The position numbers and the translations under genes were made by a program. From contig JADHYV010000035.1 of assembly GCA_027604705.1 (NCBI GenBank), positions 180,748-244,747 of the forward strand: a DNA stretch of 64,000 bases, read 5' to 3'. Origin of the DNA: Allomyces arbusculus. Taxonomy: Eukaryota; Blastocladiomycota; Blastocladiomycetes; Blastocladiales; Blastocladiaceae. The notes under the pieces are model-generated. The model saw nothing but the letters and a program-made list of their open reading frames with translations. It was not told where the DNA came from and made no database searches. Shown here one piece after another: positions 31,636 through 42,253 of the stretch; the stretch's first letter is position 1; every line of letters begins with the position of its first letter.

Positions 31636-33019
31636 TCAGCCAGACGCGGTCGCCTCAACCATATTCACATCCCTCGCCGGTTGCTCCGGGACCTGCTGCT
31701 GCTCCTCTGCCACAGTCGATGCGATCGCATTCGCCACGTCGACGCTCTGCACTGGCGCATACGGCACTACACGATCCCGATCCACCAACCCCAGCGCTGC
31801 GCGCCACCGCCGAACTTCATCGTCCTCGGCCGCGTTCATGCGTGCAACGTGCGTGTCCCAATCCGCCGCGGTTGCAATCGCGTCCGCAGCACGAATCACG
31901 TCAGCCAGCCCGGACCCGTCCACGACCAACTCCTGCTCACCATCATCGCCCTGCGCCTGCATCGCAACAAGCCGCGCCGTCCACTGGTCTGCCGCCGCAC
32001 GCACTTTCTGCTCGCGCGCTTCGACCACCTTGGCGTCTTTGTCTGGCGGGAGTGCCAAGATCGCCTCCATCCAGTCGTGGTTGCGCTTGAATCGCGCCAC
32101 GGCCACGTCGCGGGCCGTGACAGGGACGGGCGGTGCCAGGTACTGCGCGTCCGAAATCAGCGTCGGGTTGGCGGCGGGTTTGCGCGCCGTGGCCGCACGC
32201 GGGACAGCGGCGCCGCCAACGAGCTGGTGGGTTGGCGCCCGTGCTGGGGCTGGTGCGGGTGGTTGCTGCGAGTAGGACGCGACCGGGATGCGGCGCGCGG
32301 CGGTCGCGAAAGGGATGTTTGGCGGGATCGGCATGCTGCGTGCTGTGGTGCGATCAATCGTCAGCGGTACGTGAGGTGCGTGTAGAAGTAGAGTGAGAGG
32401 GAAAATCCATACTCTTGTCGTCGGCCGCGAGATAGTGCATAAACTGCACCTGCATCGGCTGGTTGCTGTTGAACAGCTGGTACCGCGTGCGCGTCATGGC
32501 GATGCGGTCGGTGCCCGGCACGACACCCTGCCGCCGCGAATAGGCAACGAGCGACCGCGCTGCGTCAATCTGAACCGTGCGCACAACCTCTTTGTCGATC
32601 CATGCATAGCCGTCAGACGGGCACTCGTCCTGATTGTCGGGGTGCAGAATGAACATCATGTTGTAGCCGCTGTGCGGTTTGTCTGAGGAGCGGCAGGAAA
32701 TTAATCAGTGGGTGAAGATTAGTAGCGAGAGCGTGAGGAATGCGCACCGAGAATTGCAAACCCAAATGTCGTGTTACCAATGTAAGCGTTGGCCTTGGCG
32801 AGGAGGTCAATGACCATTTCGTCGCGCAACGGGTACGGCACGTCGGCCATGTCCCGGTTCGACCGGTAAAACTAGACGTGCGCAATGGACAGGACATGGT
32901 GTTGGTCATGATGTTCGCTGATGTTCATATCAAATTTCCGCAAACGGGAATTGGCTAGTGCTGGAGGTGCTGGCGAGCGACTTGAACAGCTCCGTGAACA
33001 GTTTTGGAGCACTGACCAT
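31636..33019 (-). CDS. SSR4: Ssr4-like SWI/SNF and RSC complex subunit (DUF1750 family)
   Basis: Supported exons: 32871-32748, 32682-32413 and 32342-31636, with good splice signals and consistent phase. The 5' end is unresolved; an ATG at 33019 starts a plausible first exon (MVSAPKLFTELFKSLAS), but I could not find a donor that keeps phase. Assembled residues resemble the fungal Ssr4/DUF1750 domain: ADVPYPLRDEMVIDLL, then FILHPDNQDECPSDGYAWID. Next come VVPGTDRIAMTRTRYQLFNS and MQVQFMHYLAADD. Further on, VARFKRNHDWMEAIL is like the RNH-x-x-ME-x-IF helix of these proteins, followed by charged helices and an acidic Gln-rich end. Ssr4 is a core subunit of fission-yeast SWI/SNF and RSC remodellers. 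The family call rests on pattern memory, not a profile search. Confidence 0.6.
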
Positions 33020-35272
33020 GTCGCTTTTTGGGTCCATATCGACTCTCGTTCGCCGGGTAATCAATTGCAGCTAGTTGGATGATAGAACCACGTTGCAGAA
33101 ATGGTCGAACGATCTGCAGCTCCGTTGCTGGTGTCAACGCCGAAAAGGAGACGAGCGGTCAGACGATCTTTGCACGTGTAAATCACAGTTGTCTCGCACT
33201 CACAGTCTTGTCGCCAACCATCAGCACCACCAGTTCGTGTTGCGGCCTTCACCTCAAGCGTTCCTCCTGGAAATCTGTAGGAAAAGCTTAGATCGGGACA
33301 GAAAAGCTCTAATTCCGTCAATCCGGCCGATCAAACATCAAAGTCCACAGGACGATCATTACTCAACGGATGAAAGTCTCAATTCCCTGTTCAAATCGCA
33401 ACTTGTCCCCTGCCACGAGCTTCAAAGAACCTTGAGCAAAAAAAAAAAAAAAACTACAATATAATTGTCCCCGATTTCATTAGACGGCTGCGATCCAAGG
33501 TCACGCAGCTCTTTGATACTTTGAATGACAAAGAGCTCTAGCACCTACCACTTTGTCCTGCTGACTGCTTGCGACCGCGTAGGCTCTCGATTCCACGTTC
33601 AATACGACGGCTGATTTAGGCCGTGAAATCCTGTGTTCAAGCACGGTAGCGGGCAACACCAACAGCATCGGATTGCCAGCATCAGCACTGCGACCCTTGA
33701 GCACGTCAAACGCATTGGCGACCGGTGCTCCGGTCGGCACAGCCGGTGGAGAGTCTTCTCTGTCTCCCAAAGAGTCCATCAAGCTGGGGGACGGTAATAG
33801 TTTGGAAATCATTGGCGAGCCGAGGCCACTGCCAGTGCAGCAGCACCTGCACAGGTTCGTGAAGACCGTGGGACTCCTGGCAATGGTGATGCACAGAGCG
33901 AGAGCTCTTTCGCAACCGCACTGGCACCAATCAAGACGACACATTCCAGAAAACCGGCGCCGGTCATGGTGTTCGGAGCGGCGCCAAGGAGACCGGCTGT
34001 AATGACTTGCGACAGCACTCTTGCCGTTTCCCGCGCTCGCGTCGATCAGTTCGTGATCACCTGCAATGTGATGGAACCTGTAGTGCCGAGAGCTCCCTCT
34101 TGATCGTCTGCTTCACTGCCTCCGCGAGTGCGGTGCCCAACGCTCCACCACCAGGCACCGTAATCTACACGACCGCCAGCACCGCGTCTACGACCGCTTG
34201 CACACTGGCTCTCGTCCTGCGTTGATGCTGTGCTGACCAATAACCACCGCCGGGATCGCGCCTGTGCCGTCGAGACCGTTCCGTTCACCTGGTCCTGCGC
34301 GATTGACGAGTGGTTTTGGCAGCGTACGAAGACGGAAGCGACGACCTCGCCCACGTTCGGGATCGGCAGACAGCCAAACCATCGACGAGCACGCTGGCTT
34401 GGGCTTAGACGCTGTGGCCGCCAGTACGGGGTGGAAGACGATCGCGAACTGGCTCGAGCTGTGGGTGGGAGTGCTTGGTAATCCCGAGACGCGACATGGG
34501 TCACAAACGCGGCGACCGCTCAAGTCGTGGTGATCGCGGTCGTGGGCGAGCCGCACTAGGCGTGCCCGATCACAATCTGGACGATTGGTGATTGGATGCG
34601 GCGGTCCTGACGTTATCCGTCGCGCCGCGTGCGATCGGCGCGTCCTTAAGCTTGATCATGTTGGCTGGCGCCGGCGGGTGTGGATTGTGGTACTGGAAAT
34701 GCGTCCTGTTCGTCTTGAATGTGGGCCCGTTAGGCCCCATAAGCAGGTCACGTTCCAACCAAAGTCTTTGCCGTGCTCAGGAGCACGGATCGACATTGGC
34801 AACCGCGACGACCCGAAACACAGGCAAGCCTCCGACCGCATCGCTGCATTCTCACACGCACTTGTAGTTTGTCCGAAGCGAGCCTGTCAGTCGCGGATGA
34901 ATTCAAGGAGGGAGCGTTTTTGTTTGTAAACCTTCAGAAGTCTGATTCCGCGCCACCTGCGCTGCCCGCACGTCCGTTCCGTGGGCGTCTGTTTGGATGA
35001 CCTACGTGCAGGCGCTCCCCTTGTTGAGTGCACCGACGGAGGGAGAGGCGCTCCGCGTCGGTGGTGTCGGCAGTGTCGCGAAGGATGGCCAAATGTTTGA
35101 TCACGATGCAGCATCGTTTCGCAGATCCGCGCGCGTTTCTCGGCTTCGCGTCACCAAAAAACCAATCCATGACCCACGTATATTTCCAACTCTCCCACCT
35201 CTTTCGCCGTCTCGGGGCGACGTCCGCGCCCATCACCTCAACCCTCGCTTTCCTTCGCGACCGGAGCGGGAC
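33020..35272. other. Gene-poor, AT-richer stretch
   Basis: Contains an A16 tract at 33438-33453. On the minus strand a frame at 33501-33944 (LPSPSLMDSLGDREDSPPAV, PMLLVLPATVLEHRIS) and further Gly/Ala-rich hydrophobic pieces up to about 34.2 kb (for example GALGTALAEAVKQTIKRELS) look partly protein-like but are broken by stops and frame changes. They could be exons or a decayed gene. Nothing can be named. Confidence 0.35.
33438..33453. repeat. A16 homopolymer
   Basis: Sixteen consecutive A residues in a non-coding stretch. Confidence 0.9.
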
Positions 35273-35905
35273 TCAGCACCCGCCCAGCATCGACATGAAC
35301 CCATCCACAATCGCATCCATGAGATCCTCCCCACCACCACCTCCTCCACCGCCGATCCAATCGCAATCCATCCCGCTCACATCGACGGCGGGAATCGAGC
35401 CGGCCGCAAGCATGTTGGCGCCGTTAGACGCTGGGCAATCGAACACGGGCCCGACGCCCGCGCTCGCCATCCCCGCATGCCCCACATTGGGCACCCCCAT
35501 CACGCTCGAGACGAGCGCGTGCCCGACGGCACGCGCAGCGGCGGAGCTCGCGAGCGCAGCGAGCCGCGCGCGGCGCGATCCGCGCTGGTGCCGCTGCTGC
35601 TGCGGCGCTGGCGGTGGCGTTGGAGCAGACGCGGCGGTAGTGGTGGTCGACGACGGACGCCCGAGCCGCCGTTCGATCGTGGAGCGCAGTGCCGCGCCGA
35701 CATGCCGTGGCGTCGCGCGGTCGAGCAGGTGCGCCGTGTGCGAGTGGATCGTGGTGGGTGTAGGTGTGGGCGCAGGGATGAGCGAGGTTTGCGTCGCGAC
35801 GGTCGATGTCGTTGGTGGGGTTTGCGTGGCGACTGTGGATGTGCGCGCCGGGACTGGCGGGGCGCAGATCGCGGGGCGCGGCAGGTCATGGTGCGGTGAG
35901 GCCAT
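35273..35905 (-). CDS. Small Ala/Pro-rich protein with two tandem TQT motifs
   Basis: Single exon, 210 aa. Residues 23-29 and 34-40 are two identical STVATQT heptads 11 residues apart, matching the TQT-anchored motif that binds dynein light chain LC8. A basic Gln/Ala-rich middle region follows (QQQRHQRGSRRARLAALAS). The C-terminal third is Gly/Val/Ala-rich (VMGVPNVGHAGMASAGVGP). A G8 stretch comes next, and then an amphipathic end (EDLMDAIVDGFMSMLGGC). No known domain. Length and clean frame in high GC favour a real gene, but there is no homology support. Confidence 0.5.
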   Translation of the reverse strand: MASPHHDLPRPAICAPPVPARTSTVATQTPPTTSTVATQTSLIPAPTPTPTTIHSHTAHLLDRATPRHVGAALRSTIERRLGRPSSTTTTAASAPTPPPAPQQQRHQRGSRRARLAALASSAAARAVGHALVSSVMGVPNVGHAGMASAGVGPVFDCPASNGANMLAAGSIPAVDVSGMDCDWIGGGGGGGGEDLMDAIVDGFMSMLGGC

Positions 35906-36677
35906 GGTGGCGGGTTGGTTAAGTTCGCGGAGGGTCGCTTGGTTGCTAGTTGATGCGGGAGGTGATGGCGAACGGTTGGTCGGTAAGCCCCCACAGCTCG
36001 TGGATGGTGGATCAAGACACGGTCAGTCGTCACTCGTGGAGAGAAGGAGCGCGGCGCGGTCAGAACGAAGGAGTCAACGACACGGCCACCTTTACGGCGG
36101 GCGACTGCACGACAGACGCACGGCTCTCGCGTCGTACGGCTCGAAGTGTGACGAGGTGGCGAACGCGAGGCGGTAGCGTGCAAGCGTGCACGCCACTCCG
36201 CTTCATGTCGCAGCTGGACCGTGACCGTGGACTCGAGTCGAATTCGGTCGACCAACGCGTGCAGCTGGAATATTTTGCAAGTCTGCAAAGTCACTGCCGG
36301 AAATCAGTTGGCAAATGGGCTCCATCGAGCGTGATGGGCAGAACTGGGCATTTTATGGGGCACACCAGCAATCACCAAACCGGGGACCCGCGGCGACACG
36401 ACCAAACTGGTGGAGAACGCAATACGATTCCTGAATTATAAAACGGCCCGTCGGTCATCGTCGATTCAGTTTGCGAATCAAAGGCATGCCAGGCGCACGA
36501 TCAGCGCGCGCTCAACGGCCCAAACGTACATTTACTGCAAAAATCTCGCGGCGAAACACCGGATCACACATCAAAGTGCTCGCCATCAAACCCAATGTAC
36601 CCCGTCAGCAAGAACACGGGGAAGTACGCCTTCTTTTCGATCTGCGAGCACCCTACAAAACCAGCACAACAGATCGG
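35906..36677. other. Intergenic, nothing supported
   Basis: 5' flank of the TQT-motif gene and 3' flank of the DUF2009 gene. Confidence 0.5.
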
Positions 36678-38653
36678 TTAGCTACGTTCGCCGACACCAC
36701 CAAACACATGAATTGCCGTACAGTTCCACGCCGACGTGAGCCGCCCATCAATACAGCTACCCGCCGAATTGAAGTTATCCGCGCCGGACCCATCAAACGC
36801 GTGCTGGAAGAAATCCGTCAAAATCGCTTTGCGCGCCGCGTCCACCAACGCGCTCGGATCCGTTTCCCCACGCGGCGCAAACTCGGCGTTCGCCAAGTAC
36901 GCACGCAACGCCGGATTCGCCGCCACGTCGCCCAGCTTGTCGAGCGCCTGCAGTACCGGCGCCAAGATGCGCGGGACCTGCGTGTACTTGTCGATCAGCA
37001 TGAGCGCGTTTGGCACGTTGTGGTCGCCGAGATGGATCACCGAGGAACCGACCCAGTTGGCGGGACCGCCCACGCGCGACTGCGCGCGGCGCAGGATCGC
37101 ATGCATGGCCCGGCCGGCTTTTGGGCACGGTTGCACGCGGTTCAAGCCCTGGCCAGTATCGCGCAGACGGTAGGTGTTGGCACCGGACGCGAGCATGTCG
37201 TCTTCGGCTAGCGCCCAGAGCATGAACATGTCGTGCGCGACCTGATCATTTGAAAAGCATGATTGTCAGTCGTCGAACGACGGGCGGAACAGAACGGAGG
37301 AGGGCATCATCGTACCTCGCGCCACATGACGAGCGACTGGAACACGTAGGCAAACTGCTTCGAGTGCGAGTGCGACAACCGCGCCCCACCAGCCCCTGCG
37401 CGAATCGCAAGCGATGGCGTGGTTCCGTTCTCCGACGAAAAGTGCGTCGTCAGGTACCGCAGCATCCGGTCGCATGGGTCGCGGTGGAACCGCAGGTAAT
37501 GGTGGTGGTCGCCAATCGAGTAGAGCAATTGTCGAATCATTTCGGGCGAAAGCGACCTCGTCGCGTATTTTTTCGCCAACGTCTCCACGGCGCGCTCCTT
37601 GCGTCGAATCTCGGCATCGATCTGCCGCCGCGTCTTGCCGTCCGGTACGATTTCCGAGGTCGCGTCCCAGACGGCCGCGTCTTTCAGGAGCGCGAGCGCG
37701 CCGTGTTCTTCGAGCACCCGGTGCACGGTCTTGATGGGCATGATGCACGAAAAGCCGAGCATGTTCTGCACTTCCGGCAGCGCCGAGTCTTGTAGCAGGT
37801 AGAGCAGCTTGCCGTAGGACGAGCGGAATTTTTCCGGGTTGCAGATCTTATGCCGGCGGCCAATTTCAAAGACGTGCTGGAACCAGGCGGCGTTGGCCGC
37901 GAAATCGCGGTCCTGGAAGAGCTCTTGGCCCGTCTTGTAGTCGGCCGCGAGCACGAGCCCGGACAAGATCTGGCACAGCTCGCGAATCTGCGCGACGATG
38001 CGCTTGGCGCGCGACGTGTACGTGAGAATATCGACCTTGTCAGTGTACTCGGAGACACGCAGTGCCGCATCGAGCAGGCGTAACAGCTTGCGCTCGTCGA
38101 GCGTGAGCCGCACGGGGATCCACTGCACGCGCTCGGCGAGCCATTCGCCAAAAGCATTGGCGTCGGGCGTGATGGTCGGGGTTAGGCCCAGGTCGGCAGC
38201 GCGTTGCGGGCCATTGTCGGGCCCGGGCGCGACGGCAGCAGCGGCGATCGCGGTGGGGTCGATCCCGGAGACGGTGGACGTGGTGGCCGACGCGGTTGCC
38301 GACGACGCGGGCCGGTTCGAATCAGCGTCATCTTGATGGATGGGCGTGGTGGCATGGCGCGCGCGCGACCGGCCCTTCTTGTGCTGCGCAGTCCAGCATT
38401 CGTTGCAGTAGTCCTCGGCACAGCCGGCACAGTGCAGTTGCGCCGGGTGGTCCTGGCACTCGACACAGAGGCCGTCGACATGCGTCGTCTCGGCCAGGTC
38501 AGCATCGTCAGCGTCCATGGTGTCGTCGTCGTCGCTGTCCCTGGCGGCTGCGGCATCTTGGCTGTCGTCGGCACGGTGCTCGAGGATCAGCGCGAGTTTG
38601 CGCTTGCGTGACAGGTCGTCGTCCTGCGCGGCGAGCGCGGGCGGGTCGGGCAT
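36678..38653 (-). CDS. B-box zinc finger / DUF2009 protein
   Basis: Two exons, 38653-37316 and 37241-36678 (633 aa). An acidic N-terminus precedes a B-box-like zinc site at residues 61-105: CVECQDHPAQLHCAGCAEDY, then CNECWTAQHKKG and further His. From about residue 170 to 600 it follows the DUF2009 pattern: WDATSEIVPDGKTRRQIDAE, RSLSPEMIRQLLYSIGD, LRFHRDPCDRMLRYL, GARLSHSHSKQFAYVFQSL and MWREV. Exon 2 adds HDMFMLWALAEDD, YRLRDTGQGLNRVQPCP, VGSSVIHLGDHNVPNALM and IDKYTQVPRIL. DUF2009 proteins are widespread in eukaryotes and have no established molecular role that I know. The gene lies head-to-head with a RanBPM/Gid1 gene, 459 bp apart. Confidence 0.88.
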
Positions 38654-39112
38654 GGCGTCGGCGGGTTCACGCGTCGTCGATTCGGCGGGCAAGCGACGCG
38701 CACAGGAGCGGGAGCGCGGGCGGGAGCGCACCAAGGAAGGGGCGAGGCGGCCTTCGCGAGGCGATCAAAGCAGAGGACGCCACGGCACTTGGCAGGGACT
38801 GCAGCGCCATAACCATTGTCGACGCGTGCCAAAGTGTTCCACGCGTCGCGCTCCCGTTCCCTGCTGCTGCAGCGTCGCTCACGTCGCCTGCTGCGTCGTC
38901 GCCGTTGCTGCCGCGCGTCATCTCCGGCCGCCCCCATCGTCGACGCCGTGCGGCCGACCGCAACCACATCGACCACGCCGGCACCGTCCTGGCCTGCCAC
39001 CCCGCCGTCAGCACCCACAACCCCCGCCGTCAGCACCCGCAACCCCGCCCGTCCGCTCGCCTCCCCGCCCGCGACCCGTCACCCCGTTCTTCCTGCCGCT
39101 CGCGTCGCCACC
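38654..39112. other. Divergent promoter region, DUF2009 / RanBPM
   Basis: 459 bp between the two start codons. Open frames extend through it on both strands from non-ATG codons; not taken as coding. Confidence 0.6.
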
Positions 39113-41173
39113 ATGGACCTCGACCCGCCCACGGCCACCGCGTCGGCCACCGGCGCCGTCCCGCTCGCGCTCGCCGCCAAGCGGCACGCCTGGGGCGCGT
39201 CGTCGTCGACCTCCCTTTCGAGCCTGCTGCCGGGCCTGTACTCGTCGGGCGCCGGCGCCTCGGCCGCGTCCGCAGCCGCCGACGCGGCTCCACCGCCGTC
39301 CAACCTGCCAGAGTACCTGCAGCTCCTGCCGACCGCGCCGATGCTCGACCTCGACCCACTTCCCGCCGCGCCGCACTCGCGCGCAGCGAGCAGCAGCATG
39401 GCAGGCACGCACCCGCTGTTGCGCGCGAGTCCGATCGCGGCCGCGTCCGCAGCAGCCGTACCGCAAGCGTCGTCTGCCGCGCTCAACATTCTGCACCCGG
39501 CGCGCCGCGACGCGATTGCGTTGCCGAGCGCGTGGAACCCGAAAGATAAGTGCGGGCTTGTCGAACTGCACGAGGGTGCACAGCGCGCCAATTACAATGG
39601 TACGTCCTGGCGATTCTCTCGTGTCTTTCCATGCCCTTTCGCGCCCTCACTACGTTGACTCCTGCACAACAGGCACCGGCCGCTCCGACCAAGACGCCGC
39701 CTCGGTCCGCGCCAACCACCCGATCCCGCCCGAGTGCGGCATCTTCTACTACGAAGTGGAAATCGTGTCCAAGGGCACCGACGGGTACATTGGCATTGGC
39801 CTGTGCGGCCCACACGTCTCGCTCAACCGGCTTCCAGGCTGGGAACCGCACTCGTACGGGTACCACGGCGACGACGGCCACATCTTTGCCGGGTCCGGGC
39901 AGGGCAAGATCTACGGGCAGACCTACGGCACCGGCGATGTTGTCGGGTGCGGGATCAATTTCACGTCCGGCGAAGTGTTTTTCACGAAAAACGGTCTGTT
40001 CCGGGGCGTCGCGTTCCGTAACGTCAAGGTCGATCCGAACGCGCCGACGTCGCGGTCGGCGAACGCGCAACCGGTCGGGCTGCCGCGCGCGCTGTTCCCG
40101 TGCGTCGGGATGCGCACCAAGGGCGAGGCGATTCGCGTGAATTTCGGCCACGTGCCGTTCCGGTTCGATATTGCCCAGTATGTGCGCGACGAGATGGCGC
40201 GTGTTTGGTCGACGATTACCGCGGGGCCGATGCTGCCGACGTCGCCGGCCCCTGCGCCTGTGGAGAACAGTGAGGAGGACGGGGCTGCGGCGCGCGCGAG
40301 TGCGGCTGCAGCCGCGTCGGCGGAAGAGGCCTCGGCACTGCACGAACTCGTCCTTGGGTACTTGGTTCATCACGGGTACCAGCGGACGGCGGCAGCATTG
40401 GTCGCGCACGCCGACGCGCGCCGCGCGAATGGAGCGACGACGCCGGACGTAGACCGGATGGATGTGGACGGCGCCAAACCGGCGCCGCGGTCGGGCCACG
40501 CGCAGTTGCGCGAAATGGAACAGCGCGGACGTACGTATCCTTGCCCACTCTCTTCACCACGATTCGCACCCCACTGACATCCCATTCCATTCAAACAGAA
40601 ATCAAAGACCTGATCCTCGCTGGGGACATTGACGCCGCCGTTGCTCTTCTTACCACCGCCTACCCGCACTTCCTCGATCGCGACCTCGAAACGCGGTTCT
40701 TGTTGCACTGCCAACAATTCACCGAACTTCTCGCGCCGCTCTTCACCACGCCCGCCGCCACGACCTCGATCGCCGCCGACCCGCGCCTGCAGCCCGTCCT
40801 CGACTACGGCCGTCGCGTCCTCGCGCAATACGCCGTCCCCACCCCGGCCGGGGGCGGTGACGATGACGGCGGTGTCGCACGCCGCCGCGCGCACGTGCAA
40901 GCCCTGTTCTCGGTCCTGGCCTACACGGACCCGCGCAGTTCGCCCGTCGCGCACTTGCTGGATTTGCCCGCGCGCCGGCGCGCGGTCGCGGCCGCGGTGA
41001 ATACGGCGGTGCAGGTTGGGGCGTTGGGCAAGCCGGCACGGCCGGCCTTGGAGACGGTCGTGCGGCAGGCGATGGCGAGCGTGGAAGCGTTGGCGAAACG
41101 GCCGGAGATGGCGGCGGCGGTGCCGACGGCGTGTTTGGTGGACGTTAAACGCGAAGTGTTTCAGGGGCTGTGA
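39113..41173 (+). CDS. GID1: RanBPM/Gid1 homologue (SPRY-LisH-CTLH)
   Basis: Three exons, 39113-39599, 39673-40530, 40599-41173 (639 aa). The N-terminal 150 residues are Ala/Ser/Pro-rich. SPRY spans about residues 165-335: PIPPECGIFYYEVEIVSKG, GYIGIGLCGPHVSLNRLPGW, SYGYHGDDGHIFAGSG, DVVGCGINFTSGEVFFTKNG. LisH is around 395-430 (LHELVLGYLVHHGYQRTAAAL). CTLH begins at exon 3 (IKDLILAGDIDAAVALL, LETRFLLHCQQFTELL), followed by a CRA-type helical end. This is the architecture of RANBP9/10 and yeast Gid1/Vid30, scaffold of the GID/CTLH E3 ubiquitin ligase. A RanBPM-like name is secure; orthology to Gid1 in particular is inference. Confidence 0.93.
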
Positions 41174-41522
41174 GCGAACGGGGGACAAGGGCCGCATCTG
41201 TGTACAGGATCAAGTGTCGTTGGTGACTTGTTTTCGAGCGGGGCTCGTGCGTTTTGATTGACCCGTTTCTGGTGCAGTCGTGGAAATGAAATGGCCCGCG
41301 TCAACTGCCTCACCCTTTTGCGACGGTCACCCTCTTGCGACCAGTCGCCCTTTTGCGACAGTACCCGACAGCATCGCGACGCGTCGCGACCAACTTATCA
41401 CCGCGCGCCCAAGTTTTGGATCCGAATGGATCACGATCGTATTATTTACATACACCCCCTCGCTTTCTCCACAGCTACCTCCTAGCGTCCCGCGACGCGT
41501 GCTCCCTTTTCCAACCCGCTCT
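41174..41522. other. Convergent 3' intergenic region
   Basis: About 350 bp between the RanBPM stop and the DOPA-dioxygenase-like stop, holding both 3' ends. Nothing else seen. Confidence 0.6.
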
Positions 41523-42253
41523 TTATTCGGCCTGGCCGTCTGCCACACTCACGTTAGCCGTCGCCTCGGCCAACTGCCGCTCCTGCTCGCGGCGCTGATC
41601 AATCTGCTCCAGCAACCCGACATCGAGCGGGACCTTTTGACCGAGCCACATGGCGTGTTCCGTATGGTCTTTGACGTCGTTGCCTACACATCCGCGCACA
41701 TCAGTCGTGATTCGGGCTAGAGGGATGGGAAGGGAGGGAGGGCGGGAGCGTACCGGTCTGCGGATGGATCAGGACCGAGAGCGACCCATGGTTGAGCACG
41801 AGCCACGCGACAAACGGGCCAAAGTCGTCGGCGCGGTGGATATCTGGCGACAGGTCGCGACGCGCGCGTCAGCTTTATGGGCGACGGCGCAGGACGGCCG
41901 CCGACATGTCAAAAAAAAAAAAAAAATGAAAACGAGCGCGTCGTCATACCGATCTCAAACATGTTGTACGGGTGCGGGCCAATCGGTCGGTCCCACATCT
42001 TGCCGTGCCAGAGATGCGGGAACTGTTTATACATCCAACATGGCGCGTCGACTCTGTCAGTTTCGTGTCGACGTCGGACGAGATGTGTGGGGAAGCGCAC
42101 CAGCTCGGCCGCGCGCTCCTTGAGCGACATGGCCTCAAAGTACTGCTGCTTCGAACTCGGCAACCAGTAAATGTGAACGTCGTAGGACTTGATTGGGTGC
42201 GGCCAGGCGATGGTGCTGGGGGCGCGTTCAGCAGCAGCGGCCGTGTCGGACAT
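41523..42253 (-). CDS. DOPA 4,5-dioxygenase-family protein
   Basis: Three exons, 42253-41950, 41843-41754, 41683-41523 (184 aa, frame closes). The family pattern is clear: IKSYDVHIYW (His27), KMWDRPIGPHPYNMFEI (His94), FVAWLVLNHGSLSVLIHPQT (His120, His128), DHTEHAMWLGQKVPLD. The fungal/plant enzymes open the ring of L-DOPA or related catechols with Fe(II), using conserved His residues; those are present here. The 40 residues after the domain are a Glu/Gln-rich helix (LLEQIDQRREQERQLAEATA), not usual for the family. Intron 1 carries a 16-base A tract (T on the coding strand) at 41911-41926. The true substrate cannot be told from sequence; bacterial and fungal relatives often lack a known one. 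Confidence 0.85.
41911..41926. repeat. A16 homopolymer in an intron
   Basis: Sixteen A residues (T on the coding strand) inside intron 1 of the DOPA-dioxygenase-like gene. Confidence 0.9.

Noticed and set aside
34046-34504. Minus-strand frame of 152 codons (hydrophobic and Trp-rich pieces)
   Set aside because: Content is partly protein-like but breaks into other frames within short distances. Cannot be assembled into a supported gene.
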